Assembly (NCBI RefSeq): GCF_002803605.1
Contig: NZ_PHRG01000003.1
Location: 248,001 to 312,000, forward strand
Origin: Acinetobacter pseudolwoffii
GTDB lineage: Bacteria > Pseudomonadota > Gammaproteobacteria > Pseudomonadales > Moraxellaceae
Direction: 5' to 3'
DNA: 64,000 bases
The translations under genes were made by a program, and so were the position numbers. The notes beneath the pieces were generated by a model, which was given only the letters and a program-made list of their open reading frames with translations, was not told the origin of the DNA and did not search any database. Positions within the stretch are counted from its first letter, which is position 1, and each line of letters starts with the position of its first letter. Of the stretch, positions 53,446-62,654 are shown piece after piece.

Positions 53446-53455
53446 ATCTGAATCT

Positions 53456-54517
53456 TTAATATGTATTTTCTACGCGCTGTTGAGTCCAAACCGGCCAGAG
53501 TTTTTCCAGCGTTTTTTCAAATTTCGAATTATCGGTTTGCCATTGTGGATTTTTATCTTTATCAATAATCAGTGCACGTACACCTTCAATAAAGTCGCCT
53601 TGCTCCAACCAGACATCCTGCAGATCTCGCTCCAGTTGCATACATTTTTCCAGCGATAAATTTTGTCCTGCCTGCTGTAACTTCAGACTCGTTTGCTTGG
53701 CCATGACTGGACGTTGCTGCAAGATGACCAGCATTTTATTGGCCCACTCCTGATCGGTAGCACTACTTGCATGTGCCAAACTCTGTTCGATCTCATCGAG
53801 GTTTGGATGGCCAAAATGCTGACTAATCAGATCTGCACGTTTTTGCAACTCGCTTTCTACCGGATGGGTAATGTACGCACTGATGATTTTCTGGATTTCA
53901 ATCTGATTTAATACCGGTGCAGCAATCAATGCGGTTTCCAGTTCAGCAAAATTTTCACTCGGTACATGATAATCGACCAGATCCAGATATAGCGCATCAC
54001 TGCTGCTGATCTGCTCCCCTGTCAACGCCATATAAATGCCTACATCATCCAGTCGGGAGAGAAAGTGGGTGGCTCCCACATCCGGGAAAAATCCAATCGC
54101 GGTTTCTGGCATGGCAAAGCGTGATTTTTCACTGCTCACTTTAATATGACAGGCTTGAGCCAGACCAAAGCCGCCGCCCAGAACATAACCATCCATCATC
54201 ACGATGACAGCCTTTGGAAAATTGCGCAGTGTGCTCAGCATGCTATATTCAGTGGCAAAAAAATCCTGATATTGGGTATTGCCTGCCTGATAGCTGTCAT
54301 ACAGATAACGGATGTCTCCTCCGGCACAGAATGCCTTGGGACTGTTAGAATTGATCAGAATCGCTTGCACCGCTGGATCATGGCGCCACTGATCTAGTTG
54401 TGACTGAATCCCTTGAATCATCCGCAGGGTTAAGGCATTTAAATGACTGGTGCGGTCCAGGCTGATAATGCCTAAACGTCCTTGTACCCGAATCGCTAAA
54501 TTATTTTCATCACTCAT
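53456..54517 (-). CDS. 3-hydroxyisobutyryl-CoA hydrolase
   Basis: The 353-residue crotonase-fold protein is about 90 residues longer than enoyl-CoA hydratases, as expected for the hydrolase group (PF16113). Motifs are KAFCAGGDIRYL, GGGFGLAQACH and the catalytic Glu in RFAMPETAIGFFPDVGATHFLSRL (shown by its MPETAIGFFPD core). It releases free 3-hydroxyisobutyrate from its CoA ester in valine breakdown. It is the last gene of the operon, 20 bases after the hydratase. Confidence 0.9.
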   Translation of the reverse strand: MSDENNLAIRVQGRLGIISLDRTSHLNALTLRMIQGIQSQLDQWRHDPAVQAILINSNSPKAFCAGGDIRYLYDSYQAGNTQYQDFFATEYSMLSTLRNFPKAVIVMMDGYVLGGGFGLAQACHIKVSSEKSRFAMPETAIGFFPDVGATHFLSRLDDVGIYMALTGEQISSSDALYLDLVDYHVPSENFAELETALIAAPVLNQIEIQKIISAYITHPVESELQKRADLISQHFGHPNLDEIEQSLAHASSATDQEWANKMLVILQQRPVMAKQTSLKLQQAGQNLSLEKCMQLERDLQDVWLEQGDFIEGVRALIIDKDKNPQWQTDNSKFEKTLEKLWPVWTQQRVENTY

Positions 54518-54537
54518 TTTATTTTCCTATTTTTGTT

Positions 54538-55311
54538 TTATTGATGGGTGAATTTGGCTGGGCGTTTTTCGACAAAAGCCTGCATGCCTTCCTTTTGATC
54601 AGCACCGGCAAAAATGGAATGGAATATCCGTCGTTCAAAGCGTAGACCTTCGGCCAGACTGACTTCAAAAGCCCGATTAATTGATTCTTTAATCATCATC
54701 ACGGCCGTAAGCGACTTTTCAGCAATTTTTTCGGCAGCTTGCAGAGTTTGTTCTAGTAACTCTTCTTTGGCAAAGACACGTGCCACTAACCCACTTTGCT
54801 CGGCTTCTTGCGCGCCCATGTGACGTGCAGTCAGACACATTTCCATGGCTTTGGCTTTACCAATCGCCAAGGTTAAACGTTGCGTTCCGCCAATGCCGGG
54901 CAATACCCCTAAAGTGACTTCAGGCAAACCAAATTTTGCATTATCAGCGCAGTAAATAAAATCGCACATTAAGGCCAATTCACAACCACCGCCCAAGGCA
55001 TAGCCACTCACCGCAGCAATTAAGGGCTTACGGCGCTGGGCAATCCGGTCGGCCAGACTGAAAAAATCATCCAGATAAATTTGCGGAAAATTCAGATCTG
55101 CCATTTCTTTGATATCTGCACCTGCAGCAAAGGCTTTTTCCGAACCAGTGATGACAATACAGCCAATCTGCGGGTCTTTTTCCAGCTGATCCAGCGCCTG
55201 ATTCACTTCAACGATCAATTGATTATTCAAGGCATTTAAGGCTTGTGGACGATTTAAAGTAATCAGCCCGACCCCGTTACGCTGTTCGAGTAAAATAGTT
55301 TGCCATTGCAT
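54538..55311 (-). CDS. enoyl-CoA hydratase
   Basis: ATG at 55311 has an AAAGGGA site and gives 257 residues. The longer frame from 55347 overlaps the upstream gene and lacks a good site. Crotonase motifs are clear: [25 protein letters not shown] and [19 protein letters not shown] with both catalytic Glu residues. In this operon it should hydrate methacrylyl-CoA to 3-hydroxyisobutyryl-CoA. It lies 19 bases after the dehydrogenase. Confidence 0.92.
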   Translation of the reverse strand: MQWQTILLEQRNGVGLITLNRPQALNALNNQLIVEVNQALDQLEKDPQIGCIVITGSEKAFAAGADIKEMADLNFPQIYLDDFFSLADRIAQRRKPLIAAVSGYALGGGCELALMCDFIYCADNAKFGLPEVTLGVLPGIGGTQRLTLAIGKAKAMEMCLTARHMGAQEAEQSGLVARVFAKEELLEQTLQAAEKIAEKSLTAVMMIKESINRAFEVSLAEGLRFERRIFHSIFAGADQKEGMQAFVEKRPAKFTHQ

Positions 55312-55330
55312 GATAAAAATCCCTTTAAAA

Positions 55331-56458
55331 TTATAAACTACGTGCAATTACCAGACGCTGAATATCGCTGGTGCCTTCATAAATCTGACAAATACGCGCA
55401 TCGCGATAAATGCGTTCAATCGGAAAGTCTTTCAGATAACCGTAACCGCCAAAAATCTGCAGCGCTTTGGAACAGACACGTTCTGCCATTTCCGAAGCAA
55501 AGAGTTTGGCCATAGAGGCTTCGGTTAAACAGCTTTCACCTGCTTCCTTTTTACGTGCAGCAAAATGGACCAGTTGTCGCGCCGCTTCAATTTCGGTGGC
55601 CATGCTGGCCAGCCTGAACGAAATCGCCTGCTGTTCAAAAATCGGTTTGCCAAAGGCCACGCGATCATGTGCATAAACAGTCGCTTCTTCCAATGCAGCG
55701 CGGGCCAGACCCACTGCTTGTGCGGCAATGCCGATCCGTCCACCTTCCAGATTGGCCAAGGCAATTTTTAAGCCTTCACCTTCTGCACCGAGTCTTAAAC
55801 TTTCATGAACGCGGACATCGGTTAAAGCAATCTGACAGGTATCCGAAGCATGCAGACCGAGTTTTTCTTCGACCCGAATCACTTCATAACCGGGCGTGTC
55901 GCGCGGCACTAAAAATGCACTCATGCCTTTTTTTCCCGCAGTTGGATCGGTCACGGCAAAGACAATAATCATCCCGGCATTATGACCCGAGGTAATAAAC
56001 TGTTTGGCGCCATTGATAATGTAGTGATCGCCATCTTTCACGGCCCGGGTTTTAATCGCTGCAGCATCCGATCCGGTATGCGGTTCGGTCAGGGCGAAGG
56101 CACCAATCATTTGCCCTTGAGCCAAAGGTTTTAGAAACTGCTGCTTTTGCTGTTCCGTTCCAAACTTGAGAATCGGCACACAACCCACCGAGTTGTGTAC
56201 GCTCATGATGGCGGACGTTGCACCATCTGCCGCTGCCACTTCTTCGAGGGCCAGTACATAAGCCAGCGTGCCTGTACCTGAACCGCCCCACTCTTCTGGA
56301 ATCAGCATGCCTAAAAAACCCAGCTCTCCCATTTGGGCCAAGGCATCTTTGGGAAAGATGCCTTTTTGATCCCACTCGCTGGCAAAGGGTTTAATCTGTT
56401 CCTGGGCGAAGCTTTTGGCCATATCCTGAATCAGTTGTTGCTCTTCCGTAAATTGCAT
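55331..56458 (-). CDS. acyl-CoA dehydrogenase, probable isobutyryl-CoA type
   Basis: ATG at 56458 has a GAAGGAAG site; 375 residues. Domains run N-terminal helical, middle beta ([20 protein letters not shown]) and C-terminal helical. The FAD-binding and closing motifs [24 protein letters not shown] and [11 protein letters not shown] are present, with the catalytic Glu in that last motif. Operon context points to isobutyryl-CoA as substrate. It is 59 bases after the ligase. Confidence 0.92.
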   Translation of the reverse strand: MQFTEEQQLIQDMAKSFAQEQIKPFASEWDQKGIFPKDALAQMGELGFLGMLIPEEWGGSGTGTLAYVLALEEVAAADGATSAIMSVHNSVGCVPILKFGTEQQKQQFLKPLAQGQMIGAFALTEPHTGSDAAAIKTRAVKDGDHYIINGAKQFITSGHNAGMIIVFAVTDPTAGKKGMSAFLVPRDTPGYEVIRVEEKLGLHASDTCQIALTDVRVHESLRLGAEGEGLKIALANLEGGRIGIAAQAVGLARAALEEATVYAHDRVAFGKPIFEQQAISFRLASMATEIEAARQLVHFAARKKEAGESCLTEASMAKLFASEMAERVCSKALQIFGGYGYLKDFPIERIYRDARICQIYEGTSDIQRLVIARSL

Positions 56459-56517
56459 GGATGCTTCCTTCAATCTCTTTATTTAATATTTTTATTCAAT
56501 CTGCTGGCTTTGGCTAG

Positions 56518-58167
56518 TTATGCGGTCTTTACCTGCTGCTTGTTGATTTCCTGATTACGCAGTAAGAAACGCTGAATCTTGCCACTCGGGGTTTTTGGCA
56601 ATTCTGTGACGAATTCAATCAAGCGCGGATAGGCATGCGCAGACAAACGCTTTTTCACAAATTGACCCAGCTCTTCTTCCAGATGAGATGAAGCTGTAAA
56701 ATTATTCGCCAGAATCACAAAGGCTTTAATCACTTCGGTACGTTCAGGATCAGGCACGCCAATGACGGCGGCTTCGATTACCGCATCATGTTCCAGCAAG
56801 GCACTTTCCACATCAAATGGCCCCACGCGATAGCCTGAGGTGGTAATGACATCATCACTACGTCCAACAAAGCTCATACTGCCATCAGCATGAATTTCCG
56901 CGGTATCACCGGTTAAATAGTAATGTCCAACAAAGGGCGATTTACGGCTTTCTTCATAACCCGAGAACCACATCATGGGTGATTGACTGATATCCACTGC
57001 CAGGACGCCCGGAACGTCAGCCGTTAATTCATGACCTTGTTCATCGACGACTGCAATCCGGTAACCCGGGCTGGCAAAGCCTGCCGAACCTGAACGGACC
57101 GGATGTTGTAGCGCATGATGATTACACACCACCATCCCGACTTCAGTCTGGCCATAATGGTCATAAATTGGCACATCCAGCACCTCTTTAAACCAGCGGA
57201 TCACTTCCGGGTTTAAAGGTTCTCCAGCACTGCTGACCACGCGCAACTTGCCCCGTAGCTGTGCCATCTGTTCAGCATCTGCTGCCATCATCATGCGGTA
57301 AGCGGTCGGCGCACCGGCCAGATTGGTAATGCCATATTGCTTGACAATGTCGCAGACACTTTCGGCATTGAAACCACCCTCATAAAACAGGGTCGAGTGT
57401 CCGAGCAATAACGGGCCGGTAATCCCATAGTACAAACCATAAGCCCAGCCCGGATCAGCAATATTCCAGAAAGCATCATCTTCGGTTAGACCGATGGCAT
57501 TGTGCATATAGCCAGCAAAAGCAATCAGGGCTTTAAGTGGAACTTTTAAGGGCTTGGCCGGTCCAGTGGTTCCAGAGGTAAACATCAATAAAAATGGCTC
57601 ATCGATACTGAGCATTTCCAGTTCACAACCTTCAGCCTGGCGGTTTAACACCGTCCAAAAACTGAGGTCCTGTGGATAACGCTCTGCCTCGGTTTCAACA
57701 TGTACGGTGACGATCGTGGGACAAGCACTAAGATTGGATAGTTTCTCCCGATTCGCCAGATCAGTCACTACCAGCTTGCTTTGCGCCAGCTGAATGCGAT
57801 GTTCAATAGCTTTGGGACCAAAGGCCGTAAATAAAGGTTGATACACTGCACCAATCCGCCAGGTCGCTAAAATGGTAATGATCAGCTCCGGAGTCCGCGG
57901 TAATAATCCGGAAACGCGGTCACCTTTGCCAATGCCTTGAGATTTTAAGAAATTTGCAAACTGGCTGGAATATTTCTTGAGTTCGCGAAAACTATACTGT
58001 TCTTTGCGGCCATCTTTACCGTACCAGTGTAAAGCAATTGCATCGGAATCTGCATGGCGGTCGCAGCATTCATAACAGGCGTTCAGCGCCTGCATCGAAC
58101 CGGACAGATACTGCTTTGCCACTGCATCTAAATCAAAATTTTCAATTGTTTTTTGATAATCTAACAT
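56518..58167 (-). CDS. AMP-dependent acyl-CoA ligase
   Basis: ATG at 58167 with a GAGG site gives 549 residues; the frame extends farther up but runs into the mmsB coding end. Motifs are FTSGTTGPAKPL, YDHYGQTEVG, YLTGDTAEIHADG and PSGKIQR. It resembles acetyl/propionyl-CoA synthetase-like ligases. Within a valine/isobutyrate operon it probably activates isobutyrate or a similar short acid to the CoA ester, feeding the dehydrogenase. A gap of 86 bases follows mmsB. Confidence 0.88.
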   Translation of the reverse strand: MLDYQKTIENFDLDAVAKQYLSGSMQALNACYECCDRHADSDAIALHWYGKDGRKEQYSFRELKKYSSQFANFLKSQGIGKGDRVSGLLPRTPELIITILATWRIGAVYQPLFTAFGPKAIEHRIQLAQSKLVVTDLANREKLSNLSACPTIVTVHVETEAERYPQDLSFWTVLNRQAEGCELEMLSIDEPFLLMFTSGTTGPAKPLKVPLKALIAFAGYMHNAIGLTEDDAFWNIADPGWAYGLYYGITGPLLLGHSTLFYEGGFNAESVCDIVKQYGITNLAGAPTAYRMMMAADAEQMAQLRGKLRVVSSAGEPLNPEVIRWFKEVLDVPIYDHYGQTEVGMVVCNHHALQHPVRSGSAGFASPGYRIAVVDEQGHELTADVPGVLAVDISQSPMMWFSGYEESRKSPFVGHYYLTGDTAEIHADGSMSFVGRSDDVITTSGYRVGPFDVESALLEHDAVIEAAVIGVPDPERTEVIKAFVILANNFTASSHLEEELGQFVKKRLSAHAYPRLIEFVTELPKTPSGKIQRFLLRNQEINKQQVKTA

Positions 58168-58253
58168 GTTAAACCTCAGCCTGAATTTATCGTTATTACT
58201 GACAAGGTATTGTTGATGAAGCGAATCCTTGCTCCATCTGGATATCTTAAGTT

Positions 58254-59144
58254 TTAAGCAGGTGGCGTGGTGTATTGATGCATGATGCTGGAAAAATCCA
58301 GATGCGCATCCCCTTCCTGACAAAGCTGTTGATAGAGTTTCTGCACCATGCTACCCAGAACCACCGGTTGGTCCACCTGTTGCGCTGCATCGACAGCCAG
58401 GCCCAAATCTTTAAGCATCAGTTGTGCTGCAAAACCATCGGTATAACCCCGTGATGACGGCGCATTGGCACAGATATCTGGCCAGGGATTATAGATTTCA
58501 GAACTCCAGCAACGTCCGGTGGAACTATTGATTACCCCGGCTAGTGCTTGCGGATCAATTCCCAGTTTGGCCCCAAGTGCCATGCCTTCTGCAACAGCAG
58601 TCATGGAAATCCCCAGAATCAGGTTATTACAGATTTTTGCAACCTGTCCTGTTCCCACCGCACCACAATGCACCAGATTTTTGCCCATACAGCCAAGGAC
58701 CGGTTTTACGGCCTCAAAGGTGGCATCGTCTGCACCCATCATAAAGGTCAAGGTACCGTCTTTGGCGCCCAAAGTCCCGCCAGAGACTGGCGCATCGCAG
58801 ACGCGAATCTGTCTGGCCTGCGCTGCTGCAGCAACTTCCTGAATGGTTTGCGGGTCAATGGTACTGCTGTCGACACACAAACTGCCCGCCTGAAGCACGT
58901 TCAGAATACCGTGCTCACCGAGATAAACTTCACGTACATGCTTGGCTGCAGGTAACATGCTGACCACAAAATCTGCCTGTTTTGCGGCCGCTTGTGGACT
59001 GTCACAAACGATACCACCCGCTTCGGCAAAATGCTGTAAAGCGACTTCACTCAAGTCATAACCAAAAACCTGATGCCCTGCCTTGAGCAGGTTCTGCGCC
59101 ATCGAGCCACCCATGTTGCCCAAACCAATAAATGCAATCTTCAT
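58254..59144 (-). CDS. mmsB: 3-hydroxyisobutyrate dehydrogenase
   Basis: The 296-residue protein has GLGNMGG at 7-13 (NAD binding), the substrate segment SGGTLGAKDGTL near 121 and the catalytic Lys170 in GQVAKICNN. It oxidises 3-hydroxyisobutyrate to methylmalonate semialdehyde, which MmsA then uses. AAGGAG stands before its ATG. The gene is 11 bases after mmsA in the same operon. Confidence 0.95.
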   Translation of the reverse strand: MKIAFIGLGNMGGSMAQNLLKAGHQVFGYDLSEVALQHFAEAGGIVCDSPQAAAKQADFVVSMLPAAKHVREVYLGEHGILNVLQAGSLCVDSSTIDPQTIQEVAAAAQARQIRVCDAPVSGGTLGAKDGTLTFMMGADDATFEAVKPVLGCMGKNLVHCGAVGTGQVAKICNNLILGISMTAVAEGMALGAKLGIDPQALAGVINSSTGRCWSSEIYNPWPDICANAPSSRGYTDGFAAQLMLKDLGLAVDAAQQVDQPVVLGSMVQKLYQQLCQEGDAHLDFSSIMHQYTTPPA

Positions 59145-59155
59145 GCTGATGCTCC

Positions 59156-60685
59156 TTAGCGCAGGCTAATCGTGGTATTGACACCTGTGGTTTCCTGATC
59201 ATCTTCAAACCAGCGGCTGGTAATGGTTTTGGTCTGGGTATAGAACTGCACTGCCTGCTTGCCATAAGGACCTAAATCCCCCAGTTTTGAACCACGCGAA
59301 CCGGTAAAGCTGAAGAACGGCACAGGTACAGGAATTGGAATGTTAATACCGACCTGACCGATATCAATCTGGTGCTGGAATGTGCGTGCAGTATTGCCAT
59401 TTTGGGTAAAGAGTCCAACGCCGTTACCGAATGGATTGGCATTAATCAGCTCAATCGCTTGTTCTAAAGTATCAACATGTATGATCGCCAGTACCGGACC
59501 GAAGACTTCTTCTTGATAAATGCGCATATCGGTCGTGACCTGATTAAAAATCGTTGGCCCGACAAAATTGCCTTTTTCATAACCCGGAACATTTACATCA
59601 CGGCCATCCAGCAGCAGTTCAGCGTCCTGTTCAACGCCACTGTTAATTAAGTCTATGACACGGGCTTTGGCACGGGTCGAAATCACTGGCCCAACATCAG
59701 TATTCGGTTCATGCCCGGCATTCACCTTTAAGGTTTTGGTTTTAGCCACCAGTTCATCGACCCAGTGCTTGGTGTCCCCGACCATCACGGCCACCGAAAG
59801 CGCCATACAACGCTGACCGGCTGCACCAAATGCTGCACCGACCAACGCATTTAAGGTCTGTTCTTTATTGGCATCCGGCATCACCACGACATGGTTTTTC
59901 GCGCCCATCATCGACTGTACACGTTTACCGTGCTGGCCGGCCAGATTGTAGACATGCGTACCCACAGCGGTTGAACCGACAAAGGAAATGGCTTTGATGT
60001 CACGATGGGTACACAGCAGATCCACCACTTCTTTACCGCCATGCACTACATTCAGCACACCAGCAGGTACGCCTGCCTCAATTGCCAGTTCCACCAGCAT
60101 CATGGTCGATAGCGGATCCTGTTCCGAGGGCTTTAAGACAAAGGTATTACCGCAGACAATCGCCATCGGGAACATCCACAGTGGAATCATCGCCGGAAAG
60201 TTAAACGGCGTAATTCCCGCACAAACACCGAGTGGTTGCTGCAAGGTATAGGTATCGACCCCACGTGCCACACCTTCAACATATTCCCCCATTTGTAGTG
60301 AACCAATAGAACAGGCATGCTCCACCACTTCTAAGCCACGCTGAATGTCACCTTCGGCATCAGCCAGGGTTTTGCCCTGTTCCGCCGTTAATACTTGGGC
60401 AATACTTTTTAAGTTAGTACGAATCAGATCCTGCAGCTTCAACATAATCCGCATACGTGCCTGAATCGGGGTTTGGCGCCAGCTGGCAAAGGCATTTTGT
60501 GCGGCAGCAATCGCGGCATTGACTTCTTCTGCAGTTGCAAATGGTACCTGACCCAAAACTTCTTGAGTGGCAGGGTTGATAATATCTTGCCAATGACTGG
60601 TTTTTGATTCGACAAATTCACCATTAATGAGGAGTTTTGCGGTGGTGAATCCGGTACTTTGCTGTGGATGATGAATGGCGTTCAT
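59156..60685 (-). CDS. mmsA: methylmalonate-semialdehyde dehydrogenase (CoA-acylating)
   Basis: The 509-residue aldehyde dehydrogenase has FVGSTAVG at 235-242, the catalytic Cys293 in AAGQRCMAL, and ITPFNFPAMIPLWMFPMAI near 158, typical of the MmsA group. It converts methylmalonate semialdehyde to propionyl-CoA, the last shared step of valine catabolism. It is the first gene of the leftward operon and has a GGAG site. Confidence 0.95.
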   Translation of the reverse strand: MNAIHHPQQSTGFTTAKLLINGEFVESKTSHWQDIINPATQEVLGQVPFATAEEVNAAIAAAQNAFASWRQTPIQARMRIMLKLQDLIRTNLKSIAQVLTAEQGKTLADAEGDIQRGLEVVEHACSIGSLQMGEYVEGVARGVDTYTLQQPLGVCAGITPFNFPAMIPLWMFPMAIVCGNTFVLKPSEQDPLSTMMLVELAIEAGVPAGVLNVVHGGKEVVDLLCTHRDIKAISFVGSTAVGTHVYNLAGQHGKRVQSMMGAKNHVVVMPDANKEQTLNALVGAAFGAAGQRCMALSVAVMVGDTKHWVDELVAKTKTLKVNAGHEPNTDVGPVISTRAKARVIDLINSGVEQDAELLLDGRDVNVPGYEKGNFVGPTIFNQVTTDMRIYQEEVFGPVLAIIHVDTLEQAIELINANPFGNGVGLFTQNGNTARTFQHQIDIGQVGINIPIPVPVPFFSFTGSRGSKLGDLGPYGKQAVQFYTQTKTITSRWFEDDQETTGVNTTISLR

Positions 60686-60861
60686 GGTCGCTCCGTGCTG
60701 GTTTGTTATTGTCGTTGTGTCTGCCTTTACTGGCTGTTTTAAACGTATTATTTTTACGCTGTTTCAGTAGACTAACAAAGAACACTTTGACCACCAATAG
60801 AAATTGATGCACGATAGATGTGCAAATATGCACAGGGATTTAACAGGATGTTAAATAGAAG
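60686..60861. promoter_or_regulatory. divergent mmsA/LysR control region
   Basis: TGCAC at 60808-60812 and GTGCA at 60820-60824 make an inverted repeat with a 7-base centre. Another TGCAC follows at 60829-60833. These stand between mmsA and the regulator and have the shape of a LysR recognition site. No decisive promoter hexamers are seen. Confidence 0.5.
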
Positions 60862-61746
60862 ATGAAAGTAGATTGGGATCATTTACGTTTCTTTTTGGTT
60901 TTGGCACGTGCCAAAACGCTCACCAATGCAGCACGCTTGATTGGGGTGGAACACAGTACCGTGGCACGGCGGATTCAGGCGCTGGAAAACACCTTGGGTA
61001 CTCAACTGTTTAAACGCGAAGCGACAGGGTATGAGCTGACCTCGGAAGGTCTGGCATTGGTGCCGCGTGTGGAACTGATGGAACAATCCTTTATCCAGAT
61101 TGACAAACGCAACGATCCCTTGCAAGGCCGGGTGCGGATTGGTGCACCAGAAGGTTTTGGTACGGCATTTTTAGCGCGCTTACTGGCCGAGTTCTCCCAG
61201 CACTACCCTTTACTGACCATTGACCTGATTCCGGTGCCGAAAGCGATCAAACTTTCGCATCGTGAAGCCGATATTGTAATTGCGATTGACCGGCCCAAAT
61301 CGGGCCCCTATATCATTACCCGTCTGTCGAATTACTGTCTAAAACTGTATGGCAGTCAGCATTATTTACAGAAAAATCCGCAAATTAAAAAACTGGAAGA
61401 CCTCAAGCAGCACCGTTTTGTCGATTATATTGATGATCTGGTCTATAGCTCGGCCCTGTATTCGCTGGAACGTTTGCCGTTGCAAGTGACGGCCTGTTTT
61501 CGCAGTAACAGTATTCTGGCCCAGCAGATTGCGGTCAGTGCCGGTGCCGGACTGGCGATATTACCGAGATTTCTGGTGCATGATAAAACTGAGCTGGAAG
61601 AAGTCTTGAGTGATCAGGTGAATTTTACCCATACTTTCTGGATGCTCACGCTGGTCGATTTACAGCATGAACCAAAAATCAAACTGGTCTGGGACTTTCT
61701 GCGCAAACAGGCCGATGTCCAGCAAGAGCTGTTAATGGGCGCTTAG
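60862..61746 (+). CDS. LysR-type transcriptional regulator
   Basis: The 294-residue protein has an N-terminal winged helix-turn-helix (about 3-62; LRFFLVLARAKTLTNAARLI, STVARRIQALENTLGTQLF). The effector-binding fold follows from about 90 to 290 (RVRIGAPEGFGTAFLARLLAEF). It is divergent from mmsA, so it probably controls the valine operon, sensing a pathway intermediate. Binding near TGCAC repeats is an inference. Confidence 0.92.
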   Translation: MKVDWDHLRFFLVLARAKTLTNAARLIGVEHSTVARRIQALENTLGTQLFKREATGYELTSEGLALVPRVELMEQSFIQIDKRNDPLQGRVRIGAPEGFGTAFLARLLAEFSQHYPLLTIDLIPVPKAIKLSHREADIVIAIDRPKSGPYIITRLSNYCLKLYGSQHYLQKNPQIKKLEDLKQHRFVDYIDDLVYSSALYSLERLPLQVTACFRSNSILAQQIAVSAGAGLAILPRFLVHDKTELEEVLSDQVNFTHTFWMLTLVDLQHEPKIKLVWDFLRKQADVQQELLMGA

Positions 61747-61879
61747 ATTTAGATCACTTCTTTGAGCTAAACACGTATCGATACAGCAAATGAACGTATC
61801 ACAACATTATTTTCCCTAGACCCTTGTTAAATTAACAGCCGATGAGTCGAATAATTTTAGAACAATTTAGGAAAATCAT

Positions 61880-62557
61880 ATGAAAATTCTGATCGTGCTG
61901 ACCTCACATGACAGCTTGGGCGACACAGGCAAGAAAACCGGTTTCTGGCTGGAAGAACTGGCCGCCCCTTATTATACGTTTGTCGATGCAGGTGCTGAAG
62001 TCACCTTGGCCTCTCCCAAAGGTGGCCAGCCACCGTTAGATCCAAAAAGTAATGAAGCGGATGCCCAGACCAAAGCGACCGAGCGTTTTAAATCAGATAC
62101 CTCAGCGATGCAGGATCTGTCTCAGACCCGAAAGCTGAGTGAAGTTTCGATTGCCGATTTTGATGCGGTATTTTATCCGGGTGGTCATGGACCCTTATGG
62201 GATCTGGCCGAAGACAGAGATTCAATTGCGCTGATCGAGCAAAGTTTACAGGCCAATAAACCGGTGGCTTTGGTCTGTCATGCACCCGGTGTGCTACGAC
62301 ATGTAAAAGGCCATAATGGTCAGCCGCTGGTCAAAGGCAAGTCCGTGACCGGTTTTAGTAATAGCGAAGAAGATGCGGTTGGCTTGACGGATATTGTACC
62401 TTTTCTGGTGGAAGACATGCTGAAAGAACATGGCGGCCAATACTCTAAAGCGGAGGATTGGCAGGTGCATGTCCAGCAAGATGGTTTATTGATTACGGGA
62501 CAAAATCCGGCATCTTCTGCTGCAACCGCAAAAGCCTTACTGAAATTCGCGAAATAA
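61880..62557 (+). CDS. DJ-1/PfpI family protein, Hsp31-like
   Basis: The 225-residue protein has the class I glutamine-amidotransferase-like fold: FYPGGHGPLWDLAED near 95-105 and the nucleophilic Cys133 in VCHAPG, the elbow position. The length and TKKTGFWLEELAAPYYTF-like N-terminal part (GKKTGFWLEELAAPYYTF) match Hsp31/YdeA-like stress proteins, with possible glyoxalase or chaperone activity. It has an AGGAAA site and stands alone. Confidence 0.88.
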   Translation: MKILIVLTSHDSLGDTGKKTGFWLEELAAPYYTFVDAGAEVTLASPKGGQPPLDPKSNEADAQTKATERFKSDTSAMQDLSQTRKLSEVSIADFDAVFYPGGHGPLWDLAEDRDSIALIEQSLQANKPVALVCHAPGVLRHVKGHNGQPLVKGKSVTGFSNSEEDAVGLTDIVPFLVEDMLKEHGGQYSKAEDWQVHVQQDGLLITGQNPASSAATAKALLKFAK

Positions 62558-62604
62558 CAGCTAAACGCCCTCTTAATCGTTGATGTCTAAATGGAATAAA
62601 ACCA

Positions 62605-62637
62605 ATAAACTCCTGAATGGATTTTTCAGGAGTTTAT
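62605..62637. terminator. bidirectional terminator between convergent genes
   Basis: ATAAACTCCTGAA and its complement form a 13-base-pair stem with a loop of about 7 bases between DJ-1-like and ligase genes. Confidence 0.8.
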
Positions 62638-62654
62638 GTTGAGAGAAATGAGAT

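Noticed and set aside
55467-55968. Plus-strand frames opposite the acyl-CoA dehydrogenase
   Set aside because: The minus strand encodes an intact enzyme with all motifs; these are antisense shadows.
58168-58323. 52-codon N-terminal extension of the acyl-CoA ligase
   Set aside because: It overlaps the mmsB end, has no binding site, and is not like ligase sequence; ATG 58167 fits.
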